Shown: positions 8,734 through 17,651, numbered from the stretch's first letter. The stretch: 64,000 bases of DNA from Oryzomonas japonica (GCF_008802365.1 NZ_VZQZ01000007.1:59259-123258); one strand, 5' to 3'. Notes: a model not told the origin generated them from the letters alone. Numbers and translations: made by a program.

Positions 8734-10590
8734 CTAAAAAAGATCGACATTGTCGCCGAACTCCGAATCGGCGTCCGTGGATGACGGCACTTCCGGTGCG
8801 GCGTCCTTCGGTGCCACTATGGCACTGGCTATGCCGCGCTTGCGGGCAATCGACTCATGGATGCTGCGTTCGCTCTCCATGGTGTAGCGTTCTTCCATGT
8901 GGCGCAGGTTATCCTTGAATTCCGTGCTGGCCGGTTCGAGTTCCCGGGCTTCCCTGACAATGACATCGAGGCGGGACATGACTTCGTCCGTCAGGCTCGC
9001 GACCCGCTCGTGGGCATCCATGCTTCCCGTGGCCTCTTCTATCCTCTCCGTCAGGGTTTGAACCTTGCCGTTGAGAGCGGCCAGCAGGGAGACCAGTTCG
9101 CCGTTCATCGTGCCCAGGGAGGCAAGGATCTGTTCGGTTTCCTCTTCCATGGTGGCAACCTTCGCCCCAAGGTGCTCCCGCTCCTGGCTCGCCTCGCCGA
9201 AAAGGCGCTCCGTGACATGGTTGATTTGCAGCAAGGCCTCCGAAACCGCCGAGGTCTGGGTCACTGCATCAACGGAAAGCCGCTTGATCGCCTCTGCGAG
9301 CACCCCCAGGGCGGCGCCCTCGCGGCCGGTGTGGGCCGCTTTGATCTGGGAGTTGAGGGCGATCAGGTCGATCTCCAGGCCGATGTCTTCAATATCCGTT
9401 ACAAAGCCGGTTACCTCCTGCATCGTATCGGCAACCTTCTTCAGCGTGGCGGACATCTCCTGGTCGGCCAGGGTACATTTGGCCAGCACCGCGGTTACGG
9501 TGCCCATGTCGTCGCTGATGGCCCCCACGAACGAACCTCCGGTTGTGGAATCGGTGATGCCGGTGGTGCTCAGGGTCTCCGAGGTCATCCGAGCCTGTTT
9601 TCCGGCCATGTCCCGAAGGTTATCGACGATGGAGCGAACCGCTCCGCAGAGCTCTGATGCCGCATGACGGAGTTGTGCGGATTGAAGTTCGCACACGTCG
9701 CCGGTTTCCGTGATCAGTCTGTGGGGATCCCCGTTCGTATGATCGGCGGCGGAGAAGCCCTGTAACTTGGCGGCAAGGCATTCCAAGGCCTCCACAATGT
9801 GTTCGAACTGCTGACGGGTCATGTCGTGCATCTGCATGGAAGCGACCACTTCGCTGAGATTGCCGGAGACCTCGCCGGAGATGGATGAGATCATGGTGGC
9901 AAAGCTGGTACAGCGGTCGTTGACGGAGACCAACTCTTCCAGGGTGTGGGAGGCGCTCGCGAGGGTCGTGCTCAACTCCCTGTCCTGGTCGGCTTCGCTG
10001 GTGCGGACGGTGCGCAGGGTATCCCCGATCATGTCGGCCAGCATCTGCCGGTCGCCCTGGATACTGGCCGATTTCTCGTGCACCATGTGGGAGAGCTTTT
10101 CCACGTCCATGGCCAGGGTATGGAACCCGAGGCCCAGTTCGCCCAGGCGGGAACTCTCGATCTTTGTCGAGGTGCTCAGCATCCGCAGAATCTTGTACAT
10201 CTTCTGAAACCCGTCCAGGGGCTCCGTCAAATGGTCGAGGAGTTCCAGAATACGTTCCAGCATGGTGCAGTTCTCATGGCTCTGGGAACGGGTGCTGGAG
10301 AGATAGGCCTCCATATTTCCCATCATCTCGCGCAGACGCTCGACCACCGTCTGGGCTTGTGGGCCGGAGACGGCCTCGACCATCCGGTTGGCCATGGACG
10401 TGATCTCTTGGGAACGTTGGTAGAAATCCTGCATTTGGGCACCGATCTGAAGAAACTCGTCCTCGGTGGTGCCTGCCAGTTTTTTGAGTGTATCGATTGA
10501 AGGGGTTATGACGGAGCGCCACCCGGCAAGTGCCTTTTCGCTGTTCGATCCGACCGGGGGTATGGTGATGTGCGGTGTTGCAGAGGGCAT
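8734..10590 (-). CDS. Soluble MCP-like protein with two hairpin-tip motifs
   Basis: 618 residues without a signal peptide, membrane span or recognisable sensor domain; predominantly helical. Residues 403-439 (DLIALNSQIKAAHTGREGAA, then LGVLAEAIKRLS) align without gaps to the MCP hairpin tip, but the usual Glu, Arg and Glu are replaced by Lys, His and Arg. Residues 138-167 (IESSRLGELGLGFHTLAMDV) align without gaps to the same tip, keeping Glu, Arg, Gly-Glu and Gly-Phe but losing the LALN part. A segment MQMHDMTRQQFEHIV (about 252-266) resembles motifs in CheZ-like or MCP-like proteins. It sits between a CheY-type receiver and STAS. I read it as a duplicated, diverged receptor signalling domain acting inside the cytoplasmic array. 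Confidence 0.8.
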   Translation of the reverse strand: MPSATPHITIPPVGSNSEKALAGWRSVITPSIDTLKKLAGTTEDEFLQIGAQMQDFYQRSQEITSMANRMVEAVSGPQAQTVVERLREMMGNMEAYLSSTRSQSHENCTMLERILELLDHLTEPLDGFQKMYKILRMLSTSTKIESSRLGELGLGFHTLAMDVEKLSHMVHEKSASIQGDRQMLADMIGDTLRTVRTSEADQDRELSTTLASASHTLEELVSVNDRCTSFATMISSISGEVSGNLSEVVASMQMHDMTRQQFEHIVEALECLAAKLQGFSAADHTNGDPHRLITETGDVCELQSAQLRHAASELCGAVRSIVDNLRDMAGKQARMTSETLSTTGITDSTTGGSFVGAISDDMGTVTAVLAKCTLADQEMSATLKKVADTMQEVTGFVTDIEDIGLEIDLIALNSQIKAAHTGREGAALGVLAEAIKRLSVDAVTQTSAVSEALLQINHVTERLFGEASQEREHLGAKVATMEEETEQILASLGTMNGELVSLLAALNGKVQTLTERIEEATGSMDAHERVASLTDEVMSRLDVIVREARELEPASTEFKDNLRHMEERYTMESERSIHESIARKRGIASAIVAPKDAAPEVPSSTDADSEFGDNVDLF

Positions 10591-10620
10591 GGAATGCGTC
10601 CTTAATGGGGGTGAGGGAAG

Positions 10621-11016
10621 TTACAGCAGACCGAGCACCCGTAGTTCGTTCATCAGCTTCTGCCTGCTGATCGGTTTGACGAGATAGGCGGTCGCGCCAC
10701 CCTGGTAGAATGCCTGAACGACCGTTTTGGGGTCGTCCAGTGCGGTAGTCATGATTACCTTGGCCTCCAGTTTCGGGGGAACCTGGAGCGAGCGTTCCAA
10801 CTCCCGGATACGCTTCAGCGCCTCCTGGCCGTTGACCCCCGGCATCATGATATCCATGCAGATCAGGTCATAGGGGTGTTTGCCCTCGTGGGCCAGCCGA
10901 AAGGATGTCACCGCCTCTTCGCCATTGATGGCGATATCGCAGTCGAAATGCTCCGACAGCATCTCTTTGAGAATTCGGCGCGAAATGAAGTCGTCTTCCA
11001 CAATGAGGCATTTCAC
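10621..11016 (-). CDS. CheY-like receiver protein
   Basis: 131 residues from a GTG start at 11016 (VKCLIVEDDFISRRIL). An AAGGAG site lies 6 bases upstream, whereas the longer frame has no such site and overlaps the kinase gene. The acidic pair is Glu-Asp-Asp at 7-9, the phospho-acceptor Asp55 lies in LICMDIMMPGVNG and the conserved Lys is in AYLVKPIS. It is a single receiver without an output domain and is probably a second phosphate acceptor for CheA or for the adjacent receiver-kinase, which ends 13 bases upstream. Confidence 0.92.
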   Translation of the reverse strand: MKCLIVEDDFISRRILKEMLSEHFDCDIAINGEEAVTSFRLAHEGKHPYDLICMDIMMPGVNGQEALKRIRELERSLQVPPKLEAKVIMTTALDDPKTVVQAFYQGGATAYLVKPISRQKLMNELRVLGLL

Positions 11017-11029
11017 GAAGGGCTCCTTT

Positions 11030-12244
11030 TTAGTGTAACGTCGTATCTGCCTTGACCTGGAAATGAAAGCTGCATCCGGCGCCTGGCCGGCTTTCAGCCC
11101 ACAAACGGCCATCTAGAAGGTCGGCGATGTGTTTTGCAATACTCAGGCCGAGTCCTACGCCGCCGAAGCGCCGCGTCAGCGAACTGTCCACCTGGACAAA
11201 GGGTTCGAAAATCCGTTCGAGCATGTCGTCAGGGATGCCGCTGCCGCTGTCGCGCACGGTGAAGCATACGCAGGAATCTTCTGGCCCCCCCGCGGCAACC
11301 TCCAGGCGCACCCATCCGGCGTCGGTAAACTTGAGGGCGTTTTCCAGCAGTATCCCCAAGAGCCGGTACAGTTGTTCGCCGTCGCAGGCGATTCTCCGGG
11401 GTACGTCCGGCGCTATCCGGACATCGAGGCTGAGTTTCTTTTCGGCGAATCGTTCGCGATGCTCCCGGGCCAACCGCTCCACGGTCGAGGGAAGGTCGAG
11501 AAATTCACGCCTGATCGCCGCCGTGCGGCTGGCTCCGTTCCTGAACGAAAGCACCCGGTCTACGAGTTCCATCATCTTTTCGGCCGACTGGCGGGCCATT
11601 TCCAGGTATTCTTTCTGAACGCCCGAAGTATCCGTATCCGCAAGCAGATCAAGCGCCCCGATCACGCCGTTCATGGGGGTGCGCATTTCATGGGTGATGG
11701 TCGCCATGAATTCGCTTTTTTCGTTGGCCGCCCCGAGCAGGGCCGTGCGCGTCTTTTCCAACTCCGTCAGGGCGTTTTTCAACTCCCCGGTCCGGGCGAC
11801 AACGGCTTCTTCGAGTTCGGCACGGCAGTTCTTTTCCATGCGCAGCAACTTCGAGTAGTTGACGGCCTTTGCGACCACGTTCTGCAGGTAGAGCAAGTCG
11901 AAAGGCTTGGAGATGAAGTCGAATGCCCCGTTCTTGATGGCGTTGACAGCCACTTGGAACTGGGCGTATCCGGTCATGATGATGATGGGGGTATCCGGCC
12001 GGCGCCGGTGGATGTCCCCCAGAAAGGTAATGCCGTCCTCGTCCGGCATCATGACATCCGTGATGATCGTATCGAACTCGTCATCTTGCAGCAGGCGGCG
12101 CGCCCCGGCGGCATGTTCGGCGGTACTGACCCTGAATCCCGATTGTTCGAGGCCGAAGGTAATCAGGCGCAGAATATCCTCCTCGTCGTCCACGACGAGG
12201 ATATGGGGAAGCCGACGGTCAAGCGGCTCTGCGGATGAGGTCAT
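11030..12244 (-). CDS. Receiver-histidine kinase (RR-HisKA-HATPase)
   Basis: 404 residues. The N-terminal receiver (about 13-130) has phospho-acceptor Asp63 in TIITDVMMPDEDG and Lys in FISKPFD. A coiled-coil linker (about 135-175) leads to HisKA with His185 in ATITHEMRTPMNGV, then HATPase_c with ENALKFTDAG, DSGSGIPDDML and the GVGLGLSIAKHI G-box. There are no membrane spans. Such RR-HK proteins receive a phosphoryl group and adjust their own kinase. It is the first gene of the chemotaxis series; the P460 cytochrome gene ends 42 bases upstream on the same strand with no obvious terminator between. Confidence 0.93.
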   Translation of the reverse strand: MTSSAEPLDRRLPHILVVDDEEDILRLITFGLEQSGFRVSTAEHAAGARRLLQDDEFDTIITDVMMPDEDGITFLGDIHRRRPDTPIIIMTGYAQFQVAVNAIKNGAFDFISKPFDLLYLQNVVAKAVNYSKLLRMEKNCRAELEEAVVARTGELKNALTELEKTRTALLGAANEKSEFMATITHEMRTPMNGVIGALDLLADTDTSGVQKEYLEMARQSAEKMMELVDRVLSFRNGASRTAAIRREFLDLPSTVERLAREHRERFAEKKLSLDVRIAPDVPRRIACDGEQLYRLLGILLENALKFTDAGWVRLEVAAGGPEDSCVCFTVRDSGSGIPDDMLERIFEPFVQVDSSLTRRFGGVGLGLSIAKHIADLLDGRLWAESRPGAGCSFHFQVKADTTLH

Positions 12245-12286
12245 GTCTGCCCGGTGAAGTGATCGTGATGCGGATTCGCCACATGG

Positions 12287-12763
12287 CTACTTTTTGAAAT
12301 CGTTGATGGTAGAGATAACGTAATCCTTCTTGGCCGCGTCTTTCTGGTGGCAACCGAAGCAGGTGCTCACGGGGTCAAGCCCGCTGGGGGCGCCGTCGGC
12401 GCCGTATCCGGCAAACAGCCAGCCACCGGTCGTTTTCATGCGTTTGTCCTTGCGCATCAGGACGACCATGTTCTTGGAACCCTCGGTGGGAGAACCTGCG
12501 CCGTCCTTGATGTTGAAGTGCTCGATGATGATGGAACTCCCCTCGGCAAAGCGGTTGCCGGCCTTATACCCATTCATGGCCTTCTTGTCGGCATAGATGT
12601 AGTGAATCCCGTAAAAAAGCGAGCTTTTGTCGGTGACGACCTTGCGGCCGCTTTTTTGCCAGGAATGGTACGACTTGGGAAGGGAAGGGGAGGAGGAACC
12701 GGCCCACAAGGCGGCCGGCAGGGAGATAAGGCACAACATGGCAACTGCTACGATCCGGTTCAT
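12287..12763 (-). CDS. Cytochrome P460-family monoheme periplasmic protein
   Basis: 158 residues from the ATG at 12763 (AGGAG 11 bases upstream); a TTG three codons earlier sits too close to that site. Signal peptide MNRIVAVAMLCLISLPAALW, then a P460-like domain with SYHSWQKSG and KNMVVLMRKD, and one c-type heme site CFGCH near the C-terminus. Its own redox chemistry cannot be read from the sequence. Some P460 proteins oxidise hydroxylamine, and others are stress-related cytochromes. The gap of only 42 bases to the chemotaxis kinase suggests possible co-transcription and a redox-taxis link, which is inference. Confidence 0.85.
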   Translation of the reverse strand: MNRIVAVAMLCLISLPAALWAGSSSPSLPKSYHSWQKSGRKVVTDKSSLFYGIHYIYADKKAMNGYKAGNRFAEGSSIIIEHFNIKDGAGSPTEGSKNMVVLMRKDKRMKTTGGWLFAGYGADGAPSGLDPVSTCFGCHQKDAAKKDYVISTINDFKK

Positions 12764-12799
12764 AAATATCAAGACTCCTGAAGTAATATGAAAAATAAC

Positions 12800-12919
12800 T
12801 TAACATAACTTGCCGGTATGTCCAAATGGTAAATACGTCTCAAACGGCTCGGTCAGATGGTCAAAGGCGCCCAGGCGTAGCGCCAAGGCGAACCGCAACT
12901 CTGCATTGTCATCCGTCAC
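12800..12919 (-). CDS. Possible 39-residue ORF or coding relic
   Basis: A minus-strand frame beginning at a GTG encodes 39 residues including ELRFALALRLGAFDHLTEPF and ending GHTGKLC before TAA. The amino-acid pattern looks protein-like (amphipathic helix, balanced composition), but there is no clear ribosome-binding site, and an in-frame TGA lies about 16 codons upstream of the GTG. It occupies the gap between the membrane protein gene (ending 12979) and the P460 gene. It may be a small gene, the tail of a decayed gene, or chance. Confidence 0.25.
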   Translation of the reverse strand: MTDDNAELRFALALRLGAFDHLTEPFETYLPFGHTGKLC

Positions 12920-12978
12920 CAAGGCGCTTGGTGTCGTTCTGGTTCACGCAACTCCAGTGTTGTCGACCGGTGCGACAC

Positions 12979-14124
12979 TTAGGGGATCGAGATGACAAAG
13001 GCCCGCAGGTTCTGCCCTTGGTCGTAAAGCACAATTCCCGCCCCGTTGCTTACCTTCCCGCGTCGTATGGAAAAACCATCCTTTTGCTCGTGGGAGGTTA
13101 TGCGGTAGTCGCTGGTTCCCGCAACTTCGGCCAGGGCGGATTTGAGAAATGCCTCGCTGATGGCATGTCGTTTTGACGCCAGCACCTGGAGGGCTTTGAT
13201 GCGGCTGCCCGACCTGAGAATGCGGAACTCGTAGTTCGCATCGGTATAGCGCTCCCAGTTCGGTTTCCGCCGGGAATAGGCGTTGTCCCTCCCTTTCCCC
13301 GGAATAAACGACGGCAGTTTCACCGTCGCAACCGGGGGGGCGGCAGCCGTGCGCGAGGCCGATGGGGCCTTCCGGGCGATTGCAACGGGAGAGGGGGCCG
13401 GGGGGCGGGGGATGCTCTTTTTTGCCGGAAGGGCAGGGGGCACCGCCGGAGATTTGGCCGCCGGCCGTGACGGTGGCGGTGGCGGCGAGGAGACGCTCCC
13501 CCTTTGATCTAACCTGCCCGAGGTCAGGTACCAGCCCCCGACGGCCAGGCATGCCGCCAGGGAGGCTGCGGCATACTTCAGCCATCTGCCGCGATGCCGG
13601 GAGTGGTAGTTGTGTTCAAACGCCTTCAATAGCTCGGCCGGGATCTCCGCTTTTGGAGGGGCGGCGTCCGCCCCTCCAGGTTCCGTTTCCTCCCGGGCTG
13701 GGGGCGCCGTCGCCGCTTTGTGCCGGTCCCGGGGGATGTAGATATCGTTCCAGCGGAGTTTGAAAGCCGGTTTGAGTACCACGCGAAGGATACTCTTGGC
13801 AAGCTGTTCCACGGGCAGGCTCAGGTCGATGGCGTGCTTGAAGCATGGTCCGGCCGGCACGGCGTTGTCGTCCCCCGCGCGCAGCAGGACAAACAGGGAG
13901 GGCCTCTCTCCCAGCTCCGCCCGAATGAGGTTGACGATCTCTTCGGACCCTGTCCCCGCTACCTGTTCTTGGATGCAGATTACTGACGGTTGGTGGCCGT
14001 GGAGTTCCTCCCCGAGGTCCTGGAGGCTCGCCGTTACGCCGATTTCCAGCTTGAGCGACGGCTGGAGCAGATCTTTTATCTGCACCACCTTGGGGTTGTC
14101 GGATATGAATAGCAAATCTGGCAT
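12979..14124 (-). CDS. Membrane protein with receiver-like N-terminus and proline-rich linker
   Basis: 381 residues from MPDLLFISDNPK; CAGGGA lies just upstream, and the longer frame overlaps sucA. Residues 1-120 resemble a receiver fold, but the phospho-acceptor position reads VICIQEQ, without Asp. One membrane span lies at about 184-200 (YAAASLAACLAVGGWYL), followed by a Pro/Ala/Ser-rich segment (about 212-264) of the kind that crosses periplasm or wall. A C-terminal domain (about 285-381) I do not recognise includes YEFRILRSGSRIKALQVLAS. Topology: cytoplasmic N-terminus, periplasmic C-terminus. It follows sucA by 58 bases. Function unknown. Confidence 0.75.
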   Translation of the reverse strand: MPDLLFISDNPKVVQIKDLLQPSLKLEIGVTASLQDLGEELHGHQPSVICIQEQVAGTGSEEIVNLIRAELGERPSLFVLLRAGDDNAVPAGPCFKHAIDLSLPVEQLAKSILRVVLKPAFKLRWNDIYIPRDRHKAATAPPAREETEPGGADAAPPKAEIPAELLKAFEHNYHSRHRGRWLKYAAASLAACLAVGGWYLTSGRLDQRGSVSSPPPPPSRPAAKSPAVPPALPAKKSIPRPPAPSPVAIARKAPSASRTAAAPPVATVKLPSFIPGKGRDNAYSRRKPNWERYTDANYEFRILRSGSRIKALQVLASKRHAISEAFLKSALAEVAGTSDYRITSHEQKDGFSIRRGKVSNGAGIVLYDQGQNLRAFVISIP

Positions 14125-14182
14125 AAAATCCCTGGGCAATCCATCTTGTGGTGTCACGCCCGGCGGCGCGGGCGTGGGATGG

Positions 14183-16876
14183 TCAGTCGGTGAATGCTGC
14201 GCTGATGATGGCCTTCTGTTCGTCGGCATGGATACGATGGGAGCCGACGGCGGGGCAGCTGTCCTCCGGGCGCCCCACGTAGCGTATCGCCCCTGCTGCC
14301 TCGGTCAAATAGCGGCGCAGATAGGGCCACGCCCCCATATTCTCCGGCTCCTCCTGGACCCAGGTGAAGCGGGTTCCCGGGGGCAGAACCCCGACAATCT
14401 CCCCGAGCAGGTCACTGCGCAACGGGTAGAGCTGCTCGACCCTGACGATGGCGGTATCGCTTCGACCCAGGCGGTCGCGCTCTTCAACCAGTTCATAATA
14501 GATCTTGCCGCTACAGACAAGCACCCGGGTGACTTCGGCGGTGTCGGGGCTGTCCAGGATCACCTCCTGGAAGCCGCCATGCTGCAAATCGTCGAGGGAG
14601 GAAACGCAACTCGGGTGGCGCAGCAGGCTCTTGGGCGTAAAGACGATCAGCGGTTTCCGGAAGGGCTGCTTGAGCTGGCGGCGCAGCAGGTGGAACATCT
14701 GGGCCGGTGTGGAGGGCGTGGCCACCACCATGTTCTCCCGGGCGCACAGTTGCAGGTAGCGCTCGATGCGTGCGCTGGAGTGCTCGGCCCCCTGGCCTTC
14801 GTAGCCGTGGGGAAGCAGCATGACGAGCCCGCTGGCCCGGTTCCACTTGGTTTCCCCGCTGGCGATGAACTGGTCGATGATGACCTGAGCGCCATTGGCG
14901 AAATCCCCGAACTGGGCCTCCCAGATGACGAGGCCGTTGGGGGTTTCCAGGGAATAGCCGTACTCGAAGCCGAGTACGCCGAACTCCGACAGGAGGCTGT
15001 CCCAGGCCTGGAACGTTGCCCCCGCCCGTGCCGTCGCCGCCAGCGGCGTATAAGAGGCGCCGGTGGTGGTGTCGTGCAGGACGCAGTGGCGGTGGTTGAA
15101 GGTCCCGCGCCTCGAATCCTGTCCCGAGAGGCGCACCGGCATGCCCTCGTCAAGCAGTGTGGCGTACGCCAGGGTCTCGGCGTTGCCCCAGTCCAGTCCA
15201 TTCCCGCTCGTCACCGCTTCAAAGCGCTTCTTGATCAAGGTCAGGATCTTGGCATGGGGGGTGAAACCGGGCGGCAGTTCCACCAGGCTTCGGGCGAGGG
15301 CCACGAGTTTTTCCCCCGGGACGCCGGTTTCGCTGGCGGCGGTGGCATAATTGCGGCCGATATCGCTCCATTGTTGATGAAAACCGATCTCTGTCGCCTG
15401 AGTTTCGGTTTGCAGGGCGTTGTCGAGGCGGGTCGCTATCCCCTGCTCGATGCCGGCCAGTTCCGTCGCATCCAATCCCGCTTCGGCCAGGGTATCGGCG
15501 TAAATCCGGTTGACCGGGGGGCGGGCCGTAATCTTGCGGTACATGAGCGGCTGGGTGAAGGCCGGCTCGTCCCCTTCGTTATGGCCATGGCGGCGATAGC
15601 AGATCAGTTCGAGCACCACGTCGCGGCCAAATGTCTGCCGGTATTCCAAGGCCAGGCGGGCGGCGTGCACGGCGGTCTCCGGGGCTTCGCCCTGCACGTG
15701 GAAGATGGGGCAGGCCAACATCTTGGCCACATCCGTGGCATAGCGGGTCGAACGGGCATCCTTGGGGAGCGTGGTAAAGCCGATCTGGTTGTTGAGTACC
15801 ACATGGATGGTGCCGCCGGTTCCATACCCCTCAAGCTGGGACATGTTGAGCACCTCCATGATGCTCCCCTGTCCCGCAAAGGCTGCGTCGCCATGGATCA
15901 AGAGCGGCAGCACCCGCTGAGCCCCTCCCTCGCCGTAGCGGGTCTGCCGGGCGCGGCATTTGCCCTCGACCACCGGGTTGACCGCCTCCAGGTGGCTTGG
16001 GTTGGAGGTGAGGGTCAGGTGCAGCTTGCCGCCGGGCAATTCGATGTCGGCCGAGTACCCCTTGTGGTATTTCACGTCCCCATCGCCCAGGAAACCGAAT
16101 TCCATGGTGTCGCGGAATTCGGCGAAGATGTCCTCATAGGGCTTGCCGAAGATATGGGCCAGCACGTTCAGTCTGCCGCGGTGCGCCATGCCCAGCACCA
16201 GGTCGCTGATGCCGGCTGCCGGGCACGCCTGCCTGAGCGCATCCAGCACCGGGATCAGGACATCGCCCCCTTCCAGTGAAAAACGCTTCTGCCCGGGAAA
16301 GCGCCGCTGGAGAAACGACTCGAACAGCGCCGCCTCGTGGAGCTTCTCCAGGATGTGCAGCCGCTCTCCCGAGGAAAGCTCCGGCCTGTTGCGGCGCGGC
16401 TCCATGCGGTCGATCAGCCATTGCCGCTCGGCCGGTTCCTGGATGTGCATGAACTCGACGCCGATTTCCCGGCAGTAGCTCTCCCGCAGGGTCGCCACGA
16501 TCTCCCGCAGGGTTGCGCTCTGCCTGATGAACCGCCGCGCGGTAAAACGGGTGTCAAGGTCGTCGTCGCCCAGGCCGAACTCGGAAAGCAGCAGCAGGGG
16601 GTGCTCGAGCAGGCAGGGGGAGAGGGGATCGGTGCAGGCCAGCAGGTGGCCGATATTGCGGTAACGGTAGATGAGCGACTGAACGCCGGACTGTTTCAGG
16701 GCGGCAGTCTCGTCCATCACCCCGGGCGTGGGAGGCGCACCGTTCTCTCTGCCAAGCTCGAAACCGCTGAAAAAATGCTGCCACTCCTCCGCCACTGCCG
16801 TGTTGTCCCGCTGCCAGGTTTCATAGAGAGATTCAAGCCATGGACCGGAGAGATTGGAAATGAAGTTTTTTGCCAT
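14183..16876 (-). CDS. sucA: 2-oxoglutarate dehydrogenase E1 component
   Basis: 897 residues, close to the usual length of 900-940. The N-terminal segment PWLESLYETWQRDNTAVAEEW is the E2-docking region of SucA. The thiamine diphosphate motif spans GDAAFAGQGSIMEVLNMSQL to NNQIGFTT, and AHRGRLNVLAHI and HNEGDEPAFTQP are also present. With E2 (SucB) and E3 it converts 2-oxoglutarate and CoA to succinyl-CoA in the TCA cycle. No sucB or lpd follows in this window, so the partner genes must be elsewhere. A very long plus-strand frame across this gene is a GC-rich shadow. Confidence 0.97.
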   Translation of the reverse strand: MAKNFISNLSGPWLESLYETWQRDNTAVAEEWQHFFSGFELGRENGAPPTPGVMDETAALKQSGVQSLIYRYRNIGHLLACTDPLSPCLLEHPLLLLSEFGLGDDDLDTRFTARRFIRQSATLREIVATLRESYCREIGVEFMHIQEPAERQWLIDRMEPRRNRPELSSGERLHILEKLHEAALFESFLQRRFPGQKRFSLEGGDVLIPVLDALRQACPAAGISDLVLGMAHRGRLNVLAHIFGKPYEDIFAEFRDTMEFGFLGDGDVKYHKGYSADIELPGGKLHLTLTSNPSHLEAVNPVVEGKCRARQTRYGEGGAQRVLPLLIHGDAAFAGQGSIMEVLNMSQLEGYGTGGTIHVVLNNQIGFTTLPKDARSTRYATDVAKMLACPIFHVQGEAPETAVHAARLALEYRQTFGRDVVLELICYRRHGHNEGDEPAFTQPLMYRKITARPPVNRIYADTLAEAGLDATELAGIEQGIATRLDNALQTETQATEIGFHQQWSDIGRNYATAASETGVPGEKLVALARSLVELPPGFTPHAKILTLIKKRFEAVTSGNGLDWGNAETLAYATLLDEGMPVRLSGQDSRRGTFNHRHCVLHDTTTGASYTPLAATARAGATFQAWDSLLSEFGVLGFEYGYSLETPNGLVIWEAQFGDFANGAQVIIDQFIASGETKWNRASGLVMLLPHGYEGQGAEHSSARIERYLQLCARENMVVATPSTPAQMFHLLRRQLKQPFRKPLIVFTPKSLLRHPSCVSSLDDLQHGGFQEVILDSPDTAEVTRVLVCSGKIYYELVEERDRLGRSDTAIVRVEQLYPLRSDLLGEIVGVLPPGTRFTWVQEEPENMGAWPYLRRYLTEAAGAIRYVGRPEDSCPAVGSHRIHADEQKAIISAAFTD

Positions 16877-17117
16877 GTCTGCCTCGTAAGATAAGAATGC
16901 GCTGTCGCTACGTGTAGGCTTTTGGGGTAGCCTACCACAAAATGTCCTCTGTTCAGAGCAGAAATTCGTTGCGGCGTTGGTGGTTGCCCCACAAAATGGA
17001 ACTCCGGCAGTGCGGCCTCATGGGTCCGCCTCGGGGGGCACCGCCTCTCTGGCGTCGTTACGCAGGTAAAGCTCAAGTGATATGCACAGGCGCCAGATCA
17101 ATCGCATGATTTTGGGC

Positions 17118-17146
17118 TTGACGATTTTCCTGTTTCGGGATATATA
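17118..17146 (+). promoter_or_regulatory. Sigma-70-type promoter of tRNA-His
   Basis: TTGACG and TATATA are separated by 17 bases and end 15 bases before the first base of tRNA-His. Spacing and position fit a vegetative promoter. Confidence 0.6.
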
Positions 17147-17161
17147 AACGAACTCTTTTAT

Positions 17162-17238
17162 GGTGGCTATGGTGAAGCGGTTAACACATACGACTGTGAC
17201 TCGTACATGCGTGGGTTCAAATCCCACTAGCCACCCCA
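17162..17238 (+). tRNA. tRNA-His (GTG)
   Basis: The acceptor strands GTGGCTA and TAGCCAC pair perfectly, with the extra 5' G (G-1) diagnostic for tRNA-His at 17162. The anticodon stem TACGA/TCGTA encloses the loop CTGTGAC (anticodon GTG). The T arm is GTGGG-TTCAAAT-CCCAC and a CCA end is encoded. An A-run and a short hairpin follow. Confidence 0.95.
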
Positions 17239-17250
17239 AAAAAACGCTAT

Positions 17251-17274
17251 AACTGCTTGAAATGGCAGTTTTTC
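17251..17274 (+). terminator. Terminator after tRNA-His
   Basis: AACTGC (17251-17256) pairs with GCAGTT (17265-17270) around an 8-base loop and is followed by TTTC. It is a short stem, adequate for a tRNA transcript. Confidence 0.5.
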
Positions 17275-17651
17275 TATCAAGGGTCTTCTTCTCGTTTCGG
17301 CACACAAGCCGAGATACAAAAGAAGGCCCTTATCGTATACCACATCTGCTCCAGCGGGGAAAGAGCTACTACTTCCACCTGCACCTTCCCGTTTGCCATT
17401 CAACGCTGTTTCGGTTGTATCCATTGTAAAAAAAATCCCTGAAAAACCGGCAAAGGCCACCAAGCGCCTCCACCAGTCCGAGTCCCGACATTTGAAATTT
17501 GTCAATGCGGGCGCTTCTGCCTATTGTAATACCTACGAAAAGATATTAATCTCTGCGGGCCAAATTCCGCCTATCCTTTGTGGCGGGGGAATTCATTAAT
17601 CATGTGTCTGCATTTTGCCGTCATTAATCTCACCTCCAGGAGTGAAACTGT
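17275..17651. other. Intergenic region, no gene recognised
   Basis: 377 bases between the tRNA-His terminator and the TraF-like gene. I see no convincing frame, no repeat shared with the rest of the window, and no GEMM-type riboswitch core. The last 30 bases contain the ribosome-binding site AGGAG (17638-17642) of the next gene. Confidence 0.5.

Noticed and set aside
13760..16279. 839-codon plus-strand open frame
   Set aside because: Antisense to sucA, whose motifs are complete; no ribosome site and no recognisable domains.
17275..17651. Looked for a GEMM/cyclic-dinucleotide riboswitch before the outer-membrane protein gene and the cytochrome genes
   Set aside because: No CGCAAAGC-type core with the expected tetraloop-receptor arrangement was found there or upstream of 12763 or 26974.
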